DNA from: CALNYX01 sp942490925
Lineage (GTDB): Bacteria > Chlamydiota > Chlamydiia > Chlamydiales > JAAKFR01
Direction: 5' to 3'
Length of the DNA stretch: 64,000 nucleotides
Assembly: GCA_942490925.1 (NCBI GenBank)
Contig: CALNYX010000017.1
Coordinates: 310,001-374,000 of the forward strand
The notes under the pieces were generated by a model. That model saw nothing but the letters and a program-made list of their open reading frames with translations, ran no database searches and was not told where the DNA came from. Positions within the stretch are counted from its first letter, which is position 1, and each line of letters begins with the position of its first letter. Position numbers and translations under genes: made by a program. This document shows, one piece after another, positions 32,443-39,685 of the stretch.

Positions 32443-33519
32443 ATGACCCAAAATATGTCGAAACCATTCAATGATTTACCTCCTTTACCGCCCCGGTGTA
32501 ATCTGGAAACCCCTGCTATTTTGAAAAAGGTGATTAAAGCGCATCGCCAGCTAGCTGAGCTTAAGAGAGTCAGTGCACAATTACCCAACCAAGGCATTTT
32601 GATTCAATCTATCGGTCTTCAGGAGGCTAAAGCTTCTTCTGAGGTTGAAAACATTGTAACAACCAATGATGCATTGTATCAAAGTTTAGCTGATGATGGA
32701 AAAAGCGGTGATCCTCATACGAAAGAAGTTTATCGCTATCATGCAGCTCTTTGGTTTGGATACCAAGCGATTACACAAAATAAGAGGCTTCTTTCTCCTC
32801 TATTATTCGAAGAACTTGCTGCACTGATTACAGGGAATCAGGGAGGTATTCGAAAACTTCCCGGAACACATTTAAAGAACCCTGAGACTAAGCACATCGT
32901 CTATACTCCTCCAGAAGGAGAGGAAGTGATCCGCGCACATCTCGAGCGTCTAATCTATTTCATCTATCAAGAGAAGGATTTAGACCCTCTTATTCGTATG
33001 GCACTTGTGCACTACCAATTTGAAGCGATTCACCCATTTTATGATGGCAATGGTCGTACAGGACGGATTTTGAATATTCTGATGCTGATTGCTGAGGAAA
33101 TATTGGAGTTACCGATTCTCTATCTTTCAAAATACGTGATTGATCACAAAGCCGGCTATTACAATGCTCTGAATCAAGTCACTCAAAAGCAAGAGTGGGA
33201 GCAGTGGGTTCTTTATATGTTGGAAGCGATTAGTGAAACTTCAAGATTTACAGAGCAGAAGATTCTTGCCATGCTTGGTTTGATGCAGAAAACGCGCCAA
33301 GAAATACAAGAAAAATTGCCCAGGATTTATTCGGATGAATTAGTTGATATTCTATTCGAGCGTCCTTATTGCAAAATAAAGTTTCTCGGCCATCTTGGAC
33401 ACCGTCAAACAGTTTCTCAGTACCTACAAGAACTGGAAAAAATTGGAATTCTTTCATCTGTTAAAAAAGGAAGAGAGATCTACTACATCTTCGATGCCTA
33501 TCTCAAGCTCTTGACCTGA
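32443..33519 (+). CDS. Fic family AMPylase-type protein with C-terminal winged helix
   Basis: The 358-residue protein carries the full Fic motif HPFYDGNGRTGR, with catalytic His197, so nucleotide transfer (usually AMP) from ATP to a target hydroxyl is expected. The inhibitory helix is N-terminal (class II): SSEVEN, with Glu69 as the residue that blocks ATP gamma-phosphate. The C terminus has a winged helix (GHRQTVSQYLQELEKIGILS). Many bacteria carry this Fic-plus-wHTH form; targets are mostly unknown. It starts a run of accessory genes next to the gyr operon. Its 3' end is duplicated as a remnant at 36368. Confidence 0.88.
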   Translation: MTQNMSKPFNDLPPLPPRCNLETPAILKKVIKAHRQLAELKRVSAQLPNQGILIQSIGLQEAKASSEVENIVTTNDALYQSLADDGKSGDPHTKEVYRYHAALWFGYQAITQNKRLLSPLLFEELAALITGNQGGIRKLPGTHLKNPETKHIVYTPPEGEEVIRAHLERLIYFIYQEKDLDPLIRMALVHYQFEAIHPFYDGNGRTGRILNILMLIAEEILELPILYLSKYVIDHKAGYYNALNQVTQKQEWEQWVLYMLEAISETSRFTEQKILAMLGLMQKTRQEIQEKLPRIYSDELVDILFERPYCKIKFLGHLGHRQTVSQYLQELEKIGILSSVKKGREIYYIFDAYLKLLT

Positions 33520-33523
33520 TTAT

Positions 33524-33570
33524 AGTGTTGAGGCGGCCACTCTTTTTTGAAAGCGACATATTGATCACCA
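33524..33570. repeat. Left copy of a 45-bp direct repeat: remnant of the SDR gene 3' end
   Basis: GTTGAGGCGGCCACTC, then TTTTTTGAAAGCGACATATTGATCACC matches 37625-37668 with one indel and two substitutions (each piece up to 27 bp; key bases only given). In the right copy it is the end of the SDR gene; on the minus strand here it would read GDQYVAFKKEW before diverging. The flanking text on the right has no match. Confidence 0.75.
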
Positions 33571-33671
33571 GCTGTTTGTTATACTGGTGCCAGTTACGTT
33601 TACGAGCTATCTGAAACTCCTTCTTGCTTTTGTCAGTTGAGGATTTTTTAAGGAATTTTTATCAATAGTTC

Positions 33672-33711
33672 CGCGAATTTTTATGCTGGCTTTGCCAACA
33701 TAAAATTCGCG
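33672..33711. promoter_or_regulatory. 40-bp hairpin in the fic to SGNH gap
   Basis: CGCGAATTTTTATGCTGGC and GCCAACATAAAATTCGCG pair with one bulge and one mismatch around a TTT loop. There is no T run after it, so it is a poor terminator. The remainder of 33571-33851 is AT-rich and shows nothing else I can name. Confidence 0.5.
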
Positions 33712-33851
33712 TCAAGTCTCTCTGACTTTTGAAACTCAGTCTAAAGCTAGTCAAATATTTTATTTATTCTACAAGCAACAACTGCGTTAAAAAAGTTTAA
33801 TTTATTCCAAAAAAAGTAAAAATGTGTTAATGTTCTATTTTTTATCTAACC

Positions 33852-33857
33852 TACAAT
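33852..33857 (+). promoter_or_regulatory. -10 box of the SGNH gene
   Basis: TACAAT ends 7 nt before the ATG at 33865, again suggesting a leaderless start. A weak TTAATG at 33827-33832 (19-bp spacing) is the best -35 candidate. Confidence 0.35.
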
Positions 33858-33864
33858 TAAATAT

Positions 33865-34920
33865 ATGAGTATCTCAACAGTTCATACTTTAGGTGATTCA
33901 ATATTAGATAATCTCTACTGGATGCTTGACGCACAAGGCTCTAATTTAGTAGATGCAGAAGCCAAATGCACTGAAGGTAAAATAAGGATAGAGCTTGGAA
34001 AAGATTACAAAGTTGTTAGCCATGCTTATGATGGATTTACAACAGAAGATGTATTAGGCCTAAGAGGACGTGAGATTGGCAGCGTATTCTTTGGGTCGGG
34101 AAGGAAGTTAGAAGTCTATAAAGGACAAAAATGTTCACGTGGTGATACCACTGTTAAGCCACTTGAAGCACTAAAAGGCACATTACCACCTGAGGGAAAC
34201 CACTATGTTATAATTAGCGTAGGAGGAAATGATTTTAGAGAAAATCTAAATAATCCATTTCGTCTAATTCGGGATATTTCAAAAGTACAAGATCGCTACC
34301 TTCAAATAATTAAGAAGATTCAAGAATTGTCAACAAATAATAGAAAAGTCTACCCCATAATGTTGTTTCAATATCGTACAGATGCTAATCAGGATGTCTA
34401 TGGAATCTATCAACTACTTGGGAAAATAGGATCTATAGCTTTCATTGTGAATATAATTTGTATAGTTTTAATTTTAGTTCCAGTGATTCAAGTTTCTGCA
34501 GGTGTTTTGACATTCAACGCATCTATGGTTGTTTGTCCAGTTATTGGCTTATTAGGACTTTATTTGAGTCATAAAGCAGTTCCTTTATCTGTTTCAAGGG
34601 ATATTATTCTATTAAAAAAACCATCTATAAGTCTTTTTGGTGCTCTTTTAAAAAGATTTAATCAGCCTATGTTAAAAAGAGCACAAGAGGCTTCTATTCC
34701 AGTGCTAGATTTACCCAATACATTTAATCCTTATAGCGACTTGTACACATCAGGAATTGAGCCAAATGAAAAAGGTTCGGAGCTAATTGCTAAGGGGATC
34801 GCTCATATTGTAAAGACTCATAATTTTGAAGGGGAAAGTCGAATTTATGCAAACACGAGTGGAATTTATACAGACTCATCAAATACAAAAGGCTGGTCGG
34901 TTGAATATCAGAAACATTAA
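33865..34920 (+). CDS. SGNH-hydrolase-fold protein with an embedded Inc-like hydrophobic pair
   Basis: The 351-residue protein begins with the SGNH block I, TLGDSILDNLYW, with Ser12, and has block III as SVGGNDFREN with Asn122. Block V should read DxxHPN; it reads SGIEPNEKG (Glu299), so the catalytic Asp and His are both replaced. Between blocks III and V, residues about 188-236 form two adjacent hydrophobic helices (IAFIVNIICIVLILVPVI; MVVCPVIGLLGLYLS), a bilobed domain as in chlamydial Inc proteins. There is no signal peptide. It may be a membrane-inserted pseudoenzyme or effector. Base composition is visibly lower in GC than its neighbours. It sits in the region between duplicated gene ends, before a caspase-like gene. 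Confidence 0.65.
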   Translation: MSISTVHTLGDSILDNLYWMLDAQGSNLVDAEAKCTEGKIRIELGKDYKVVSHAYDGFTTEDVLGLRGREIGSVFFGSGRKLEVYKGQKCSRGDTTVKPLEALKGTLPPEGNHYVIISVGGNDFRENLNNPFRLIRDISKVQDRYLQIIKKIQELSTNNRKVYPIMLFQYRTDANQDVYGIYQLLGKIGSIAFIVNIICIVLILVPVIQVSAGVLTFNASMVVCPVIGLLGLYLSHKAVPLSVSRDIILLKKPSISLFGALLKRFNQPMLKRAQEASIPVLDLPNTFNPYSDLYTSGIEPNEKGSELIAKGIAHIVKTHNFEGESRIYANTSGIYTDSSNTKGWSVEYQKH

Positions 34921-34921
34921 A

Positions 34922-35078
34922 TTGTGTCGTCATGAGATGGAAATATGATTTTTGAGGGATTTTTTCTCCAATTTTCCTGTCATTTCGATGGACATACTTA
35001 TCAAGTAGCCCGAGAAAAGATAGGGAAAGTGGAGGAAAAAGACACAAAATAGCATGTTTTTATCTCGTGACGATATAA
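34922..35078. repeat. 157-bp imperfect palindrome between the SGNH and caspase-like genes
   Basis: The left end TTGTGTCGTCATGAGATGG pairs with the right end ending ATCTCGTGACGATATAA, and pairing continues inward over most of the element (TTTTTCTCCAATTTTCC with GGGAAAGTGGAGGAAAAA). It fills the space between the stop of one gene and the leader of the next. Its right end contains TATAAT (35074-35079), which could act as the -10 box of the downstream gene. One arm recurs at 42608-42651. Confidence 0.7.
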
Positions 35079-35100
35079 TCTAGTAACAAATTAAGGTAAA

Positions 35101-36372
35101 ATGGCCTCTTTCTCTGATACTTTTTTAATGATCCCAAGGGAACTTCCTAACTATTTGAATGTTGCGTGTTCATTGTACTATACAAATGAACCAGAGTCCC
35201 AGAATTCAGTTGTGCGTATTTGCTGTGCTGTACAAAGAATTTTTTCTATTATTAAGATGCTTATTTTTTGTAGAGAAACTCAGTTATCTCTGTCATTAAA
35301 TCGATTCAGTCTTACCCAAGAATTTAATGAGCTAAATCAAGGGATAGCGGGAAATCAAAAGCCAATTTGCATTTATTTTGTAAGTAACTATGACAATACT
35401 GGTGCTATTCTTGGAAAAGCACTACGTTTTTATCATCATTATAAGATTAAAAATCTTCAAAAACATTTTTCCGTTGCGGCGCAGGTTGTCTCTTCTCAGG
35501 ATGACATGAAGACTTTTATGAAGGATATTAAACAGCTATATCCACAAAAAGAGATTAAATTCATTGATATTGTTTCTCATGGGGGTAAATCATCTTTGAA
35601 AATTTGTTCTGCTCAAGGAGAGCAAGGAATCACTGCAGAAGAACTACGTGAAGATCTTTTTTCTGACAGTGCTTCAGATGCTACTATTTTACTTGATGCA
35701 TGTCTTACGGGATTGGGAGATAGAAATATAGCTGATGAAATTGCCAGAAAAACTCCTGGACGGACAGTACTGGCCCCAGGTCCATCAATGTATTTTTCAA
35801 AACCCGTGATTCAAACTTGTGATGGCATTCCTCGTATTGTCTCTGTTGTTCATGGGTTTGCAATTTTTAACGCCTACACATGTAAATCTTTTTCTTATCC
35901 GGAAAAAAGGACAAGTCAATTTCCATATGTAAAAGATGAATTTCTAGAAGCGGACATTCGTTCTTTGGCAAGCTGTCCTGTATTACAAAACTCGTGGCTT
36001 GATCAATATGTAGATGAAAACAGAGAGGACCTTCAACAACAAGTAGTCAGTATTTTCAATAATCTTTCTAATGAATCAAAAACCTTAATTGTAAAAAGAA
36101 TTTGCGAAAACGAAGATCAGGAATTTACAGAACTTACTGACGTTAGTATGCTTCATGGTAATCCACTACGCGCTAGTGTCCGTTCAGCCTTTCAATCATT
36201 CTTTAATGAATTAGTTAATGAAGTTCGTGAAGTTCCAACTGTTGGATATATGAAGTTTTTTCTTTGCATTCAAAATATCTGTCAGTTAATAAGAGCGTTT
36301 TTTTGCAATCTGATTTGTAGACAAGCAATAGGACTTGTTCAACCTCCTCAGAGGAGGCTACTCTCTCTTTGA
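35101..36372 (+). CDS. Caspase-like (clan CD) cysteine protease homologue, candidate effector
   Basis: The 423-residue protein has the two catalytic elements of clan CD peptidases in order and at the usual spacing: a hydrophobic strand ending in His160-Gly (IDIVSHGGKSS), and another ending in Asp-Ala-Cys201 (TILLDACLTGLGD). This resembles CHAT, metacaspase or peptidase C14-type domains, which cleave after acidic or basic residues; the exact family needs a search. A hydrophobic Cys-rich N-terminal part and a C-terminal helix (MKFFLCIQNICQLIRAFFCN) flank it. There is no signal peptide. It follows the SGNH/Inc gene, shares its low GC, and has AAGGT before the ATG. Its last residues run into a remnant of a Fic gene end. 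Confidence 0.6.
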   Translation: MASFSDTFLMIPRELPNYLNVACSLYYTNEPESQNSVVRICCAVQRIFSIIKMLIFCRETQLSLSLNRFSLTQEFNELNQGIAGNQKPICIYFVSNYDNTGAILGKALRFYHHYKIKNLQKHFSVAAQVVSSQDDMKTFMKDIKQLYPQKEIKFIDIVSHGGKSSLKICSAQGEQGITAEELREDLFSDSASDATILLDACLTGLGDRNIADEIARKTPGRTVLAPGPSMYFSKPVIQTCDGIPRIVSVVHGFAIFNAYTCKSFSYPEKRTSQFPYVKDEFLEADIRSLASCPVLQNSWLDQYVDENREDLQQQVVSIFNNLSNESKTLIVKRICENEDQEFTELTDVSMLHGNPLRASVRSAFQSFFNELVNEVREVPTVGYMKFFLCIQNICQLIRAFFCNLICRQAIGLVQPPQRRLLSL

Positions 36373-36447
36373 TGCTTATCTTAAGCTTGAGCACCATGAA
36401 ATCATGCAATTTCCATTTTTTATCTTGAAATTACATGATTTTTGAGT
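36368..36447 (+). pseudogene. Remnant of a second fic 3' end
   Basis: TTTGATGCTTATCTTAAGCTT (36368-36388) encodes FDAYLKL, identical to the end of the Fic protein at 33490-33510; all four base differences fall in third codon positions. In the same frame, upstream bases read LLRGGYSL, similar to the Fic KKGREIYYI segment, and the frame goes on to EHHEIMQF before a stop. The remnant overlaps the end of the caspase-like gene in another frame. Confidence 0.6.
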
Positions 36448-36453
36448 TAATAT
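36398..36453 (+). promoter_or_regulatory. Promoter and palindrome before the AAA/DUF4143 gene
   Basis: TTGAAA (36425-36430), 17 bp and TAATAT (36448-36453) form a strong promoter ending 6 nt before the ATG at 36460. GAAATCATGCAATTTC (36398-36413) and GAAATTACATGATTTT (36427-36442) are inverted copies, the second lying in the spacer. Leaderless transcription and self-repression are plausible. Confidence 0.55.
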
Positions 36454-36459
36454 GGGGCT

Positions 36460-37623
36460 ATGAAAGATTATATCCACCGAGAGATTGAAGGGGCAGTTCA
36501 AGAGGCACTTGGGCAATTTCCGGTTGTTTTGGTCACTGGCCCGCGGCAAGCAGGGAAGTCTACGCTTGTTGAGCACCTTTTACAGGGCTATCAATACGTC
36601 TCATTTGATGATGTTCTTATTCGGAATTTGGCTCAAACTGACCCGGCTCTTTTTCTCGAAACGTATAAGCCACCCTTGATTCTTGATGAGATTCAGTATG
36701 TTCCATCTCTTTTGTCTAATATTAAGCTGCTTGTGGACAAGGATAGAAGGAAGTATGGGCAATATGTAATTACTGGATCACAGGTTTTTTCATTGATGCA
36801 GGGTGTGTCAGAGTCTTTGGCGGGCCGCGTGATGATCTTTCAGCTTTTTCCCATGAGTTGGCAGGAAATCAAACAGACTAATCCTCTTGAAATCGGGGAG
36901 ACGACTGCGCAAATGCTTCAAGGATTTTATCCAGAATTTCAAGTGCAGCAGGATTTGAAGGCAAAATTTTGGCATAGCTCCTACCTTTCAACCTATATTG
37001 AACGTGATCTACGAGCTTTGAGAAACATTCATGATCTTGGACTGTTTCAACGTTATTTAGTCTTGTTAGCGGCAAGAGCGGGCCAACTGCTCAATCTAAG
37101 TGAGGTGAGTAAAGAGTGTGGGATTACTCAATCTACGGCCAAAGATTGGCTGACTCTTTTGCAGGCAACTTCGATTGTCTATCTACTTGAGCCTTATGCT
37201 CGAAATATGACCAAGCGGGTGGTAAAAACTCCAAAGCTCTATTTCGTCGATACGGGATTGCTCTGCTATCTTTTAAGGCTAGAGAGCGCTGAGCAGTTGA
37301 TGCATTCACCTTTTGTTGGTCATATTTTTGAAAATATGGTCATCCTGGAGCAGGTAAAGAAGTTTGCCAACCGAGGTCAGAGAGCCCCTTTTTATTTTTA
37401 TCGCACGAGTGGAGGGGTAGAGGTAGATCTTTTGATTGATCATGGAGATACTTTTGATGCTTATGAAATTAAGTATTCAGCCTCTCCATCTAAGCAGATG
37501 GTAAAATCTCTGACGACATTTTGTTCTGAATTCCCAGTCAAAAATGTGGCTCTTTTGAATCTTAAAAAAGAGAGTCTTCCACTAACAGCTAACATTTCTG
37601 CTCAACATTGGTCAACGATTTAG
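36460..37623 (+). CDS. AAA_14/DUF4143 ATP-binding protein
   Basis: A 387-residue member of a common accessory family. The N-terminal AAA domain has Walker A GPRQAGKST and Walker B LILDEIQ, with sensor VITGSQ. A winged-helix segment follows (LSEVSKECGITQSTAKDWL, about 215-233), then the DUF4143 domain with FENMVILEQ and the nuclease-like EVDLLID...YEIKYS motif near the C terminus. The family's function is unknown; it is often mobile and varies between strains. It starts without a leader and ends 12 bp inside the convergent SDR gene. Confidence 0.8.
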   Translation: MKDYIHREIEGAVQEALGQFPVVLVTGPRQAGKSTLVEHLLQGYQYVSFDDVLIRNLAQTDPALFLETYKPPLILDEIQYVPSLLSNIKLLVDKDRRKYGQYVITGSQVFSLMQGVSESLAGRVMIFQLFPMSWQEIKQTNPLEIGETTAQMLQGFYPEFQVQQDLKAKFWHSSYLSTYIERDLRALRNIHDLGLFQRYLVLLAARAGQLLNLSEVSKECGITQSTAKDWLTLLQATSIVYLLEPYARNMTKRVVKTPKLYFVDTGLLCYLLRLESAEQLMHSPFVGHIFENMVILEQVKKFANRGQRAPFYFYRTSGGVEVDLLIDHGDTFDAYEIKYSASPSKQMVKSLTTFCSEFPVKNVALLNLKKESLPLTANISAQHWSTI

Positions 37624-38409
37624 AGTTGAGGCGAGCCACTCTTTTTTGAAAGTGACGTATTGATCACCGGTGGGATCTTGAAAGCGAGCCTTGGCTCTTG
37701 CTTTGGCAAAGTCACCAACAGGGTAACGCAGATGGGGCTTATCGGTTTCCAAAATCTCTTCGATGAGCTCAGCAATCACGCTCGGTTCCATAGAGCCGGA
37801 ATAGGAATCTTTCATCTGCTGCTTAGCCTTGAGACAAAACTCTTGGTACTCCTTGATAGGTCGTGTTCCAAGCGCGCCATCACCTGGCGCCTTTGTTTTG
37901 ACGCCACCAGGTTCAATGAGACTCACTTTGATGTTCCACTGAGAAAGGTGAGTGGCAAGCGACTCACTTAGACTTTCGAGTGCCCACTTGCTTGCAACGT
38001 AAGATTCAAGGTGGGGGAAGGGTTCATAACCAGCGACACTACTGATGTTGATGATCTGGCCAGATTTTTGAGCACGCATGTGGGGAAGCGTTGCTTGCAA
38101 AACGCGCACATGACCAAAGTAGTTGATGTCCATATCTGCCTGCTGCTCGTCAATGGTACAGGTCTCACATGTGCCGATCAGGACTTGGCAAGCATTGTTA
38201 ATCACGACGTCAAAAGGGTGTGTGAGCGCCTCTTGAACCTGCTGCGTACTTGTGAGATCAGCGATGATCTTGGTGATGTTGAGCTTGTCGAGCTCTGTGG
38301 TATCTGAGGTTTTTCGCACAAGAGCGTGTACGTTGTAGCTCTCTTGTAGTTGGCGAGCTGTTGCTAAGCCAATTCCACTCGCAGCTCCTGTAATTAGGAC
38401 GCTGCGCAT
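37612..38409 (-). CDS. Short-chain dehydrogenase/reductase
   Basis: A 265-residue classical SDR. It has the cofactor motif TGAASGIGLATA at residues 7-18, NNA in VINNACQV, the serine in INISSVAGY and the catalytic SYVASK (YxxxK) near 151. The substrate is unknown. The 3' end of the gene is repeated at 33524-33570. It overlaps the esterase gene by 16 bp, forming an operon with it and the SOD gene. Confidence 0.85.
   Translation of the reverse strand: MRSVLITGAASGIGLATARQLQESYNVHALVRKTSDTTELDKLNITKIIADLTSTQQVQEALTHPFDVVINNACQVLIGTCETCTIDEQQADMDINYFGHVRVLQATLPHMRAQKSGQIINISSVAGYEPFPHLESYVASKWALESLSESLATHLSQWNIKVSLIEPGGVKTKAPGDGALGTRPIKEYQEFCLKAKQQMKDSYSGSMEPSVIAELIEEILETDKPHLRYPVGDFAKARAKARFQDPTGDQYVTFKKEWLASTLNR
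37624..37668. repeat. Right copy of the 45-bp direct repeat (SDR gene end)
   Basis: AGTTGAGGCGAGCCACTC followed by TTTTTTGAAAGTGACG and TATTGATCACC matches the left copy at 33524-33570. The two bound about 4 kb containing the SGNH, caspase-like and DUF4143 genes. Confidence 0.75.
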
Positions 38410-39053
38410 AAAAAGTCCCGCGCTTTGAGTAAGATCTCTTGGGGGATTTCATGCCCTCCTTCAAAGGCATTGAGCTGCCCTTGCAGCCCCACTTTTTGCA
38501 AAAGCTTTTCAAGCGCCTCGGCTTGATGAAATAGAAGGATCGGATCCTGCTTGCCATGGCTCTGAAAGAAGGGGATGCCAGCATGTGGCGTACGTCCCCA
38601 ATTCTCTTCGTTTGCCAGCGTTCCAGAAAAGACCATCAGGCCTCCCATCTTTTGCTCAGAGCTGAGAACTAGATCCGTTGCAACAATAGCCCCTTGGCTA
38701 AACCCTCCTAAAATACAATCTTCTGGAGGGATGGCAAGTGCCTTGAGAAAACGCTTGAGCTGCGCTTTCATTTCTGTCAGTTCTGGAGGGAAATGTTTGC
38801 CAAAAGGAGCCTCGCCCCTAGCCGTTGCTTCGCAGATCGCTTCGATGTCGATTGGAAACCAAGCGCGCCCTGGAAATGCCTCGAGCGGGCCTTGAGGAAA
38901 GAGCCAGGTGTGCTCTGGGCTGAGTTGTCTAAGAGGCGCTAGATCATCAGCGGATGCTCCGTAGCCGTGGAAAAGAATGACTGTTTTTGGCCCACCATCA
39001 AAGCGGTGGGTTTTGATCCCTTCAATTATTTGGATAGCGCGCCTCCACAACAT
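38394..39053 (-). CDS. Phospholipase/carboxylesterase-family hydrolase
   Basis: A serine esterase of about 219 residues. The triad is visible: Ser in GGFSQGAIVA, Asp in SHGKQDPIL, and His in EGGHEIPQE, with the oxyanion region HGYGASADD near the N terminus. This is the YpfH/acyl-protein thioesterase-like group, which hydrolyses small or thio-esters in the cytoplasm. The start is uncertain because all candidates overlap the SOD gene or lack an RBS; I used the ATG at 39053. Confidence 0.8.
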   Translation of the reverse strand: MLWRRAIQIIEGIKTHRFDGGPKTVILFHGYGASADDLAPLRQLSPEHTWLFPQGPLEAFPGRAWFPIDIEAICEATARGEAPFGKHFPPELTEMKAQLKRFLKALAIPPEDCILGGFSQGAIVATDLVLSSEQKMGGLMVFSGTLANEENWGRTPHAGIPFFQSHGKQDPILLFHQAEALEKLLQKVGLQGQLNAFEGGHEIPQEILLKARDFLCAAS

Positions 39054-39660
39054 TCCAGTTGACGTTGTTGAAAAAGGCATTGATATAGGCGCGACGATCT
39101 AGGCCGTAGTCAAGAAGGTAGGCATGTTCAAAGACGTCCATAATGAGGATAGGATCACCTCCAGCTAAATGGCCACGGTCATGTTCATTGATCCAAGCAT
39201 TGATTAGACGACCAGAAACAGGATCTCGGTAGAGAATTGCCCAGCCGATACCACGCATGGCTCCTGTATCTTTGAAGTCAGCTTCCCATGCTTTATAGCT
39301 GCCGTATTCAGCAACCAGATCACGGTAGAGTTGACTATTAGGGTCGAGCTTAGAACCTTTTCCGCCTAAATTATCAAAGTAGTCTTCGTGCAAACGCATA
39401 CCGTCAAATTCCCACATCAAGCGTCGTTTAATGTCTGTAAATGCGGCGCTGTTTTGCTCTCCTTTTTCACGCATGTCATGAAGAGTTTGAAGGAGCATAT
39501 TCGTTGTTTTGACATAGCCTTGATAGAGCTTGAAGTGCATCTCGAGGGCTTTGTTGGTGAATCCAGGCATGCCATAGAGATCACTATAATCTTTGGCTTT
39601 GTAAGGTTGCAGCGAGAGTAGCAGTGGCAAAAGACAGAAAAGTAGAAGGGCTTTTTTCAT
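39022..39660 (-). CDS. Exported Fe/Mn superoxide dismutase-family protein
   Basis: A 212-residue protein with a signal peptide (MKKALLLFCLLPLLLSLQ) and an SOD fold. The four metal ligands can be placed: His in LEMHFKLYQGY, His in MRLHEDYFDNL, and Asp and His in IMDVFEHAYLLDYG. The usual second-shell HHQTY is shortened to LYQGY, and the segment INEHDRGHLAGG has a histidine where typical enzymes have the Gln that gates the metal. Superoxide removal in the periplasm is the likely role, but altered activity is possible. I chose ATG 39660 with GGAG upstream over GTG 39666. Confidence 0.75.
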   Translation of the reverse strand: MKKALLLFCLLPLLLSLQPYKAKDYSDLYGMPGFTNKALEMHFKLYQGYVKTTNMLLQTLHDMREKGEQNSAAFTDIKRRLMWEFDGMRLHEDYFDNLGGKGSKLDPNSQLYRDLVAEYGSYKAWEADFKDTGAMRGIGWAILYRDPVSGRLINAWINEHDRGHLAGGDPILIMDVFEHAYLLDYGLDRRAYINAFFNNVNWNVVEARYPNN

Positions 39661-39685
39661 AATCACTCCGTGTTAAAAGTGAAGA

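Noticed and set aside
34922..35078. Rho-independent terminator for the SGNH gene
   Set aside because: The palindrome is far longer than a terminator and has no terminal T run at the stem base; it fits a repeat element better, though it may still weaken transcription.
36460..37623. AAA/DUF4143 gene as a transposase or integrase that could explain the direct repeats
   Set aside because: It has Walker motifs and a DUF4143 nuclease-like domain, but no DDE, tyrosine or serine recombinase signature.
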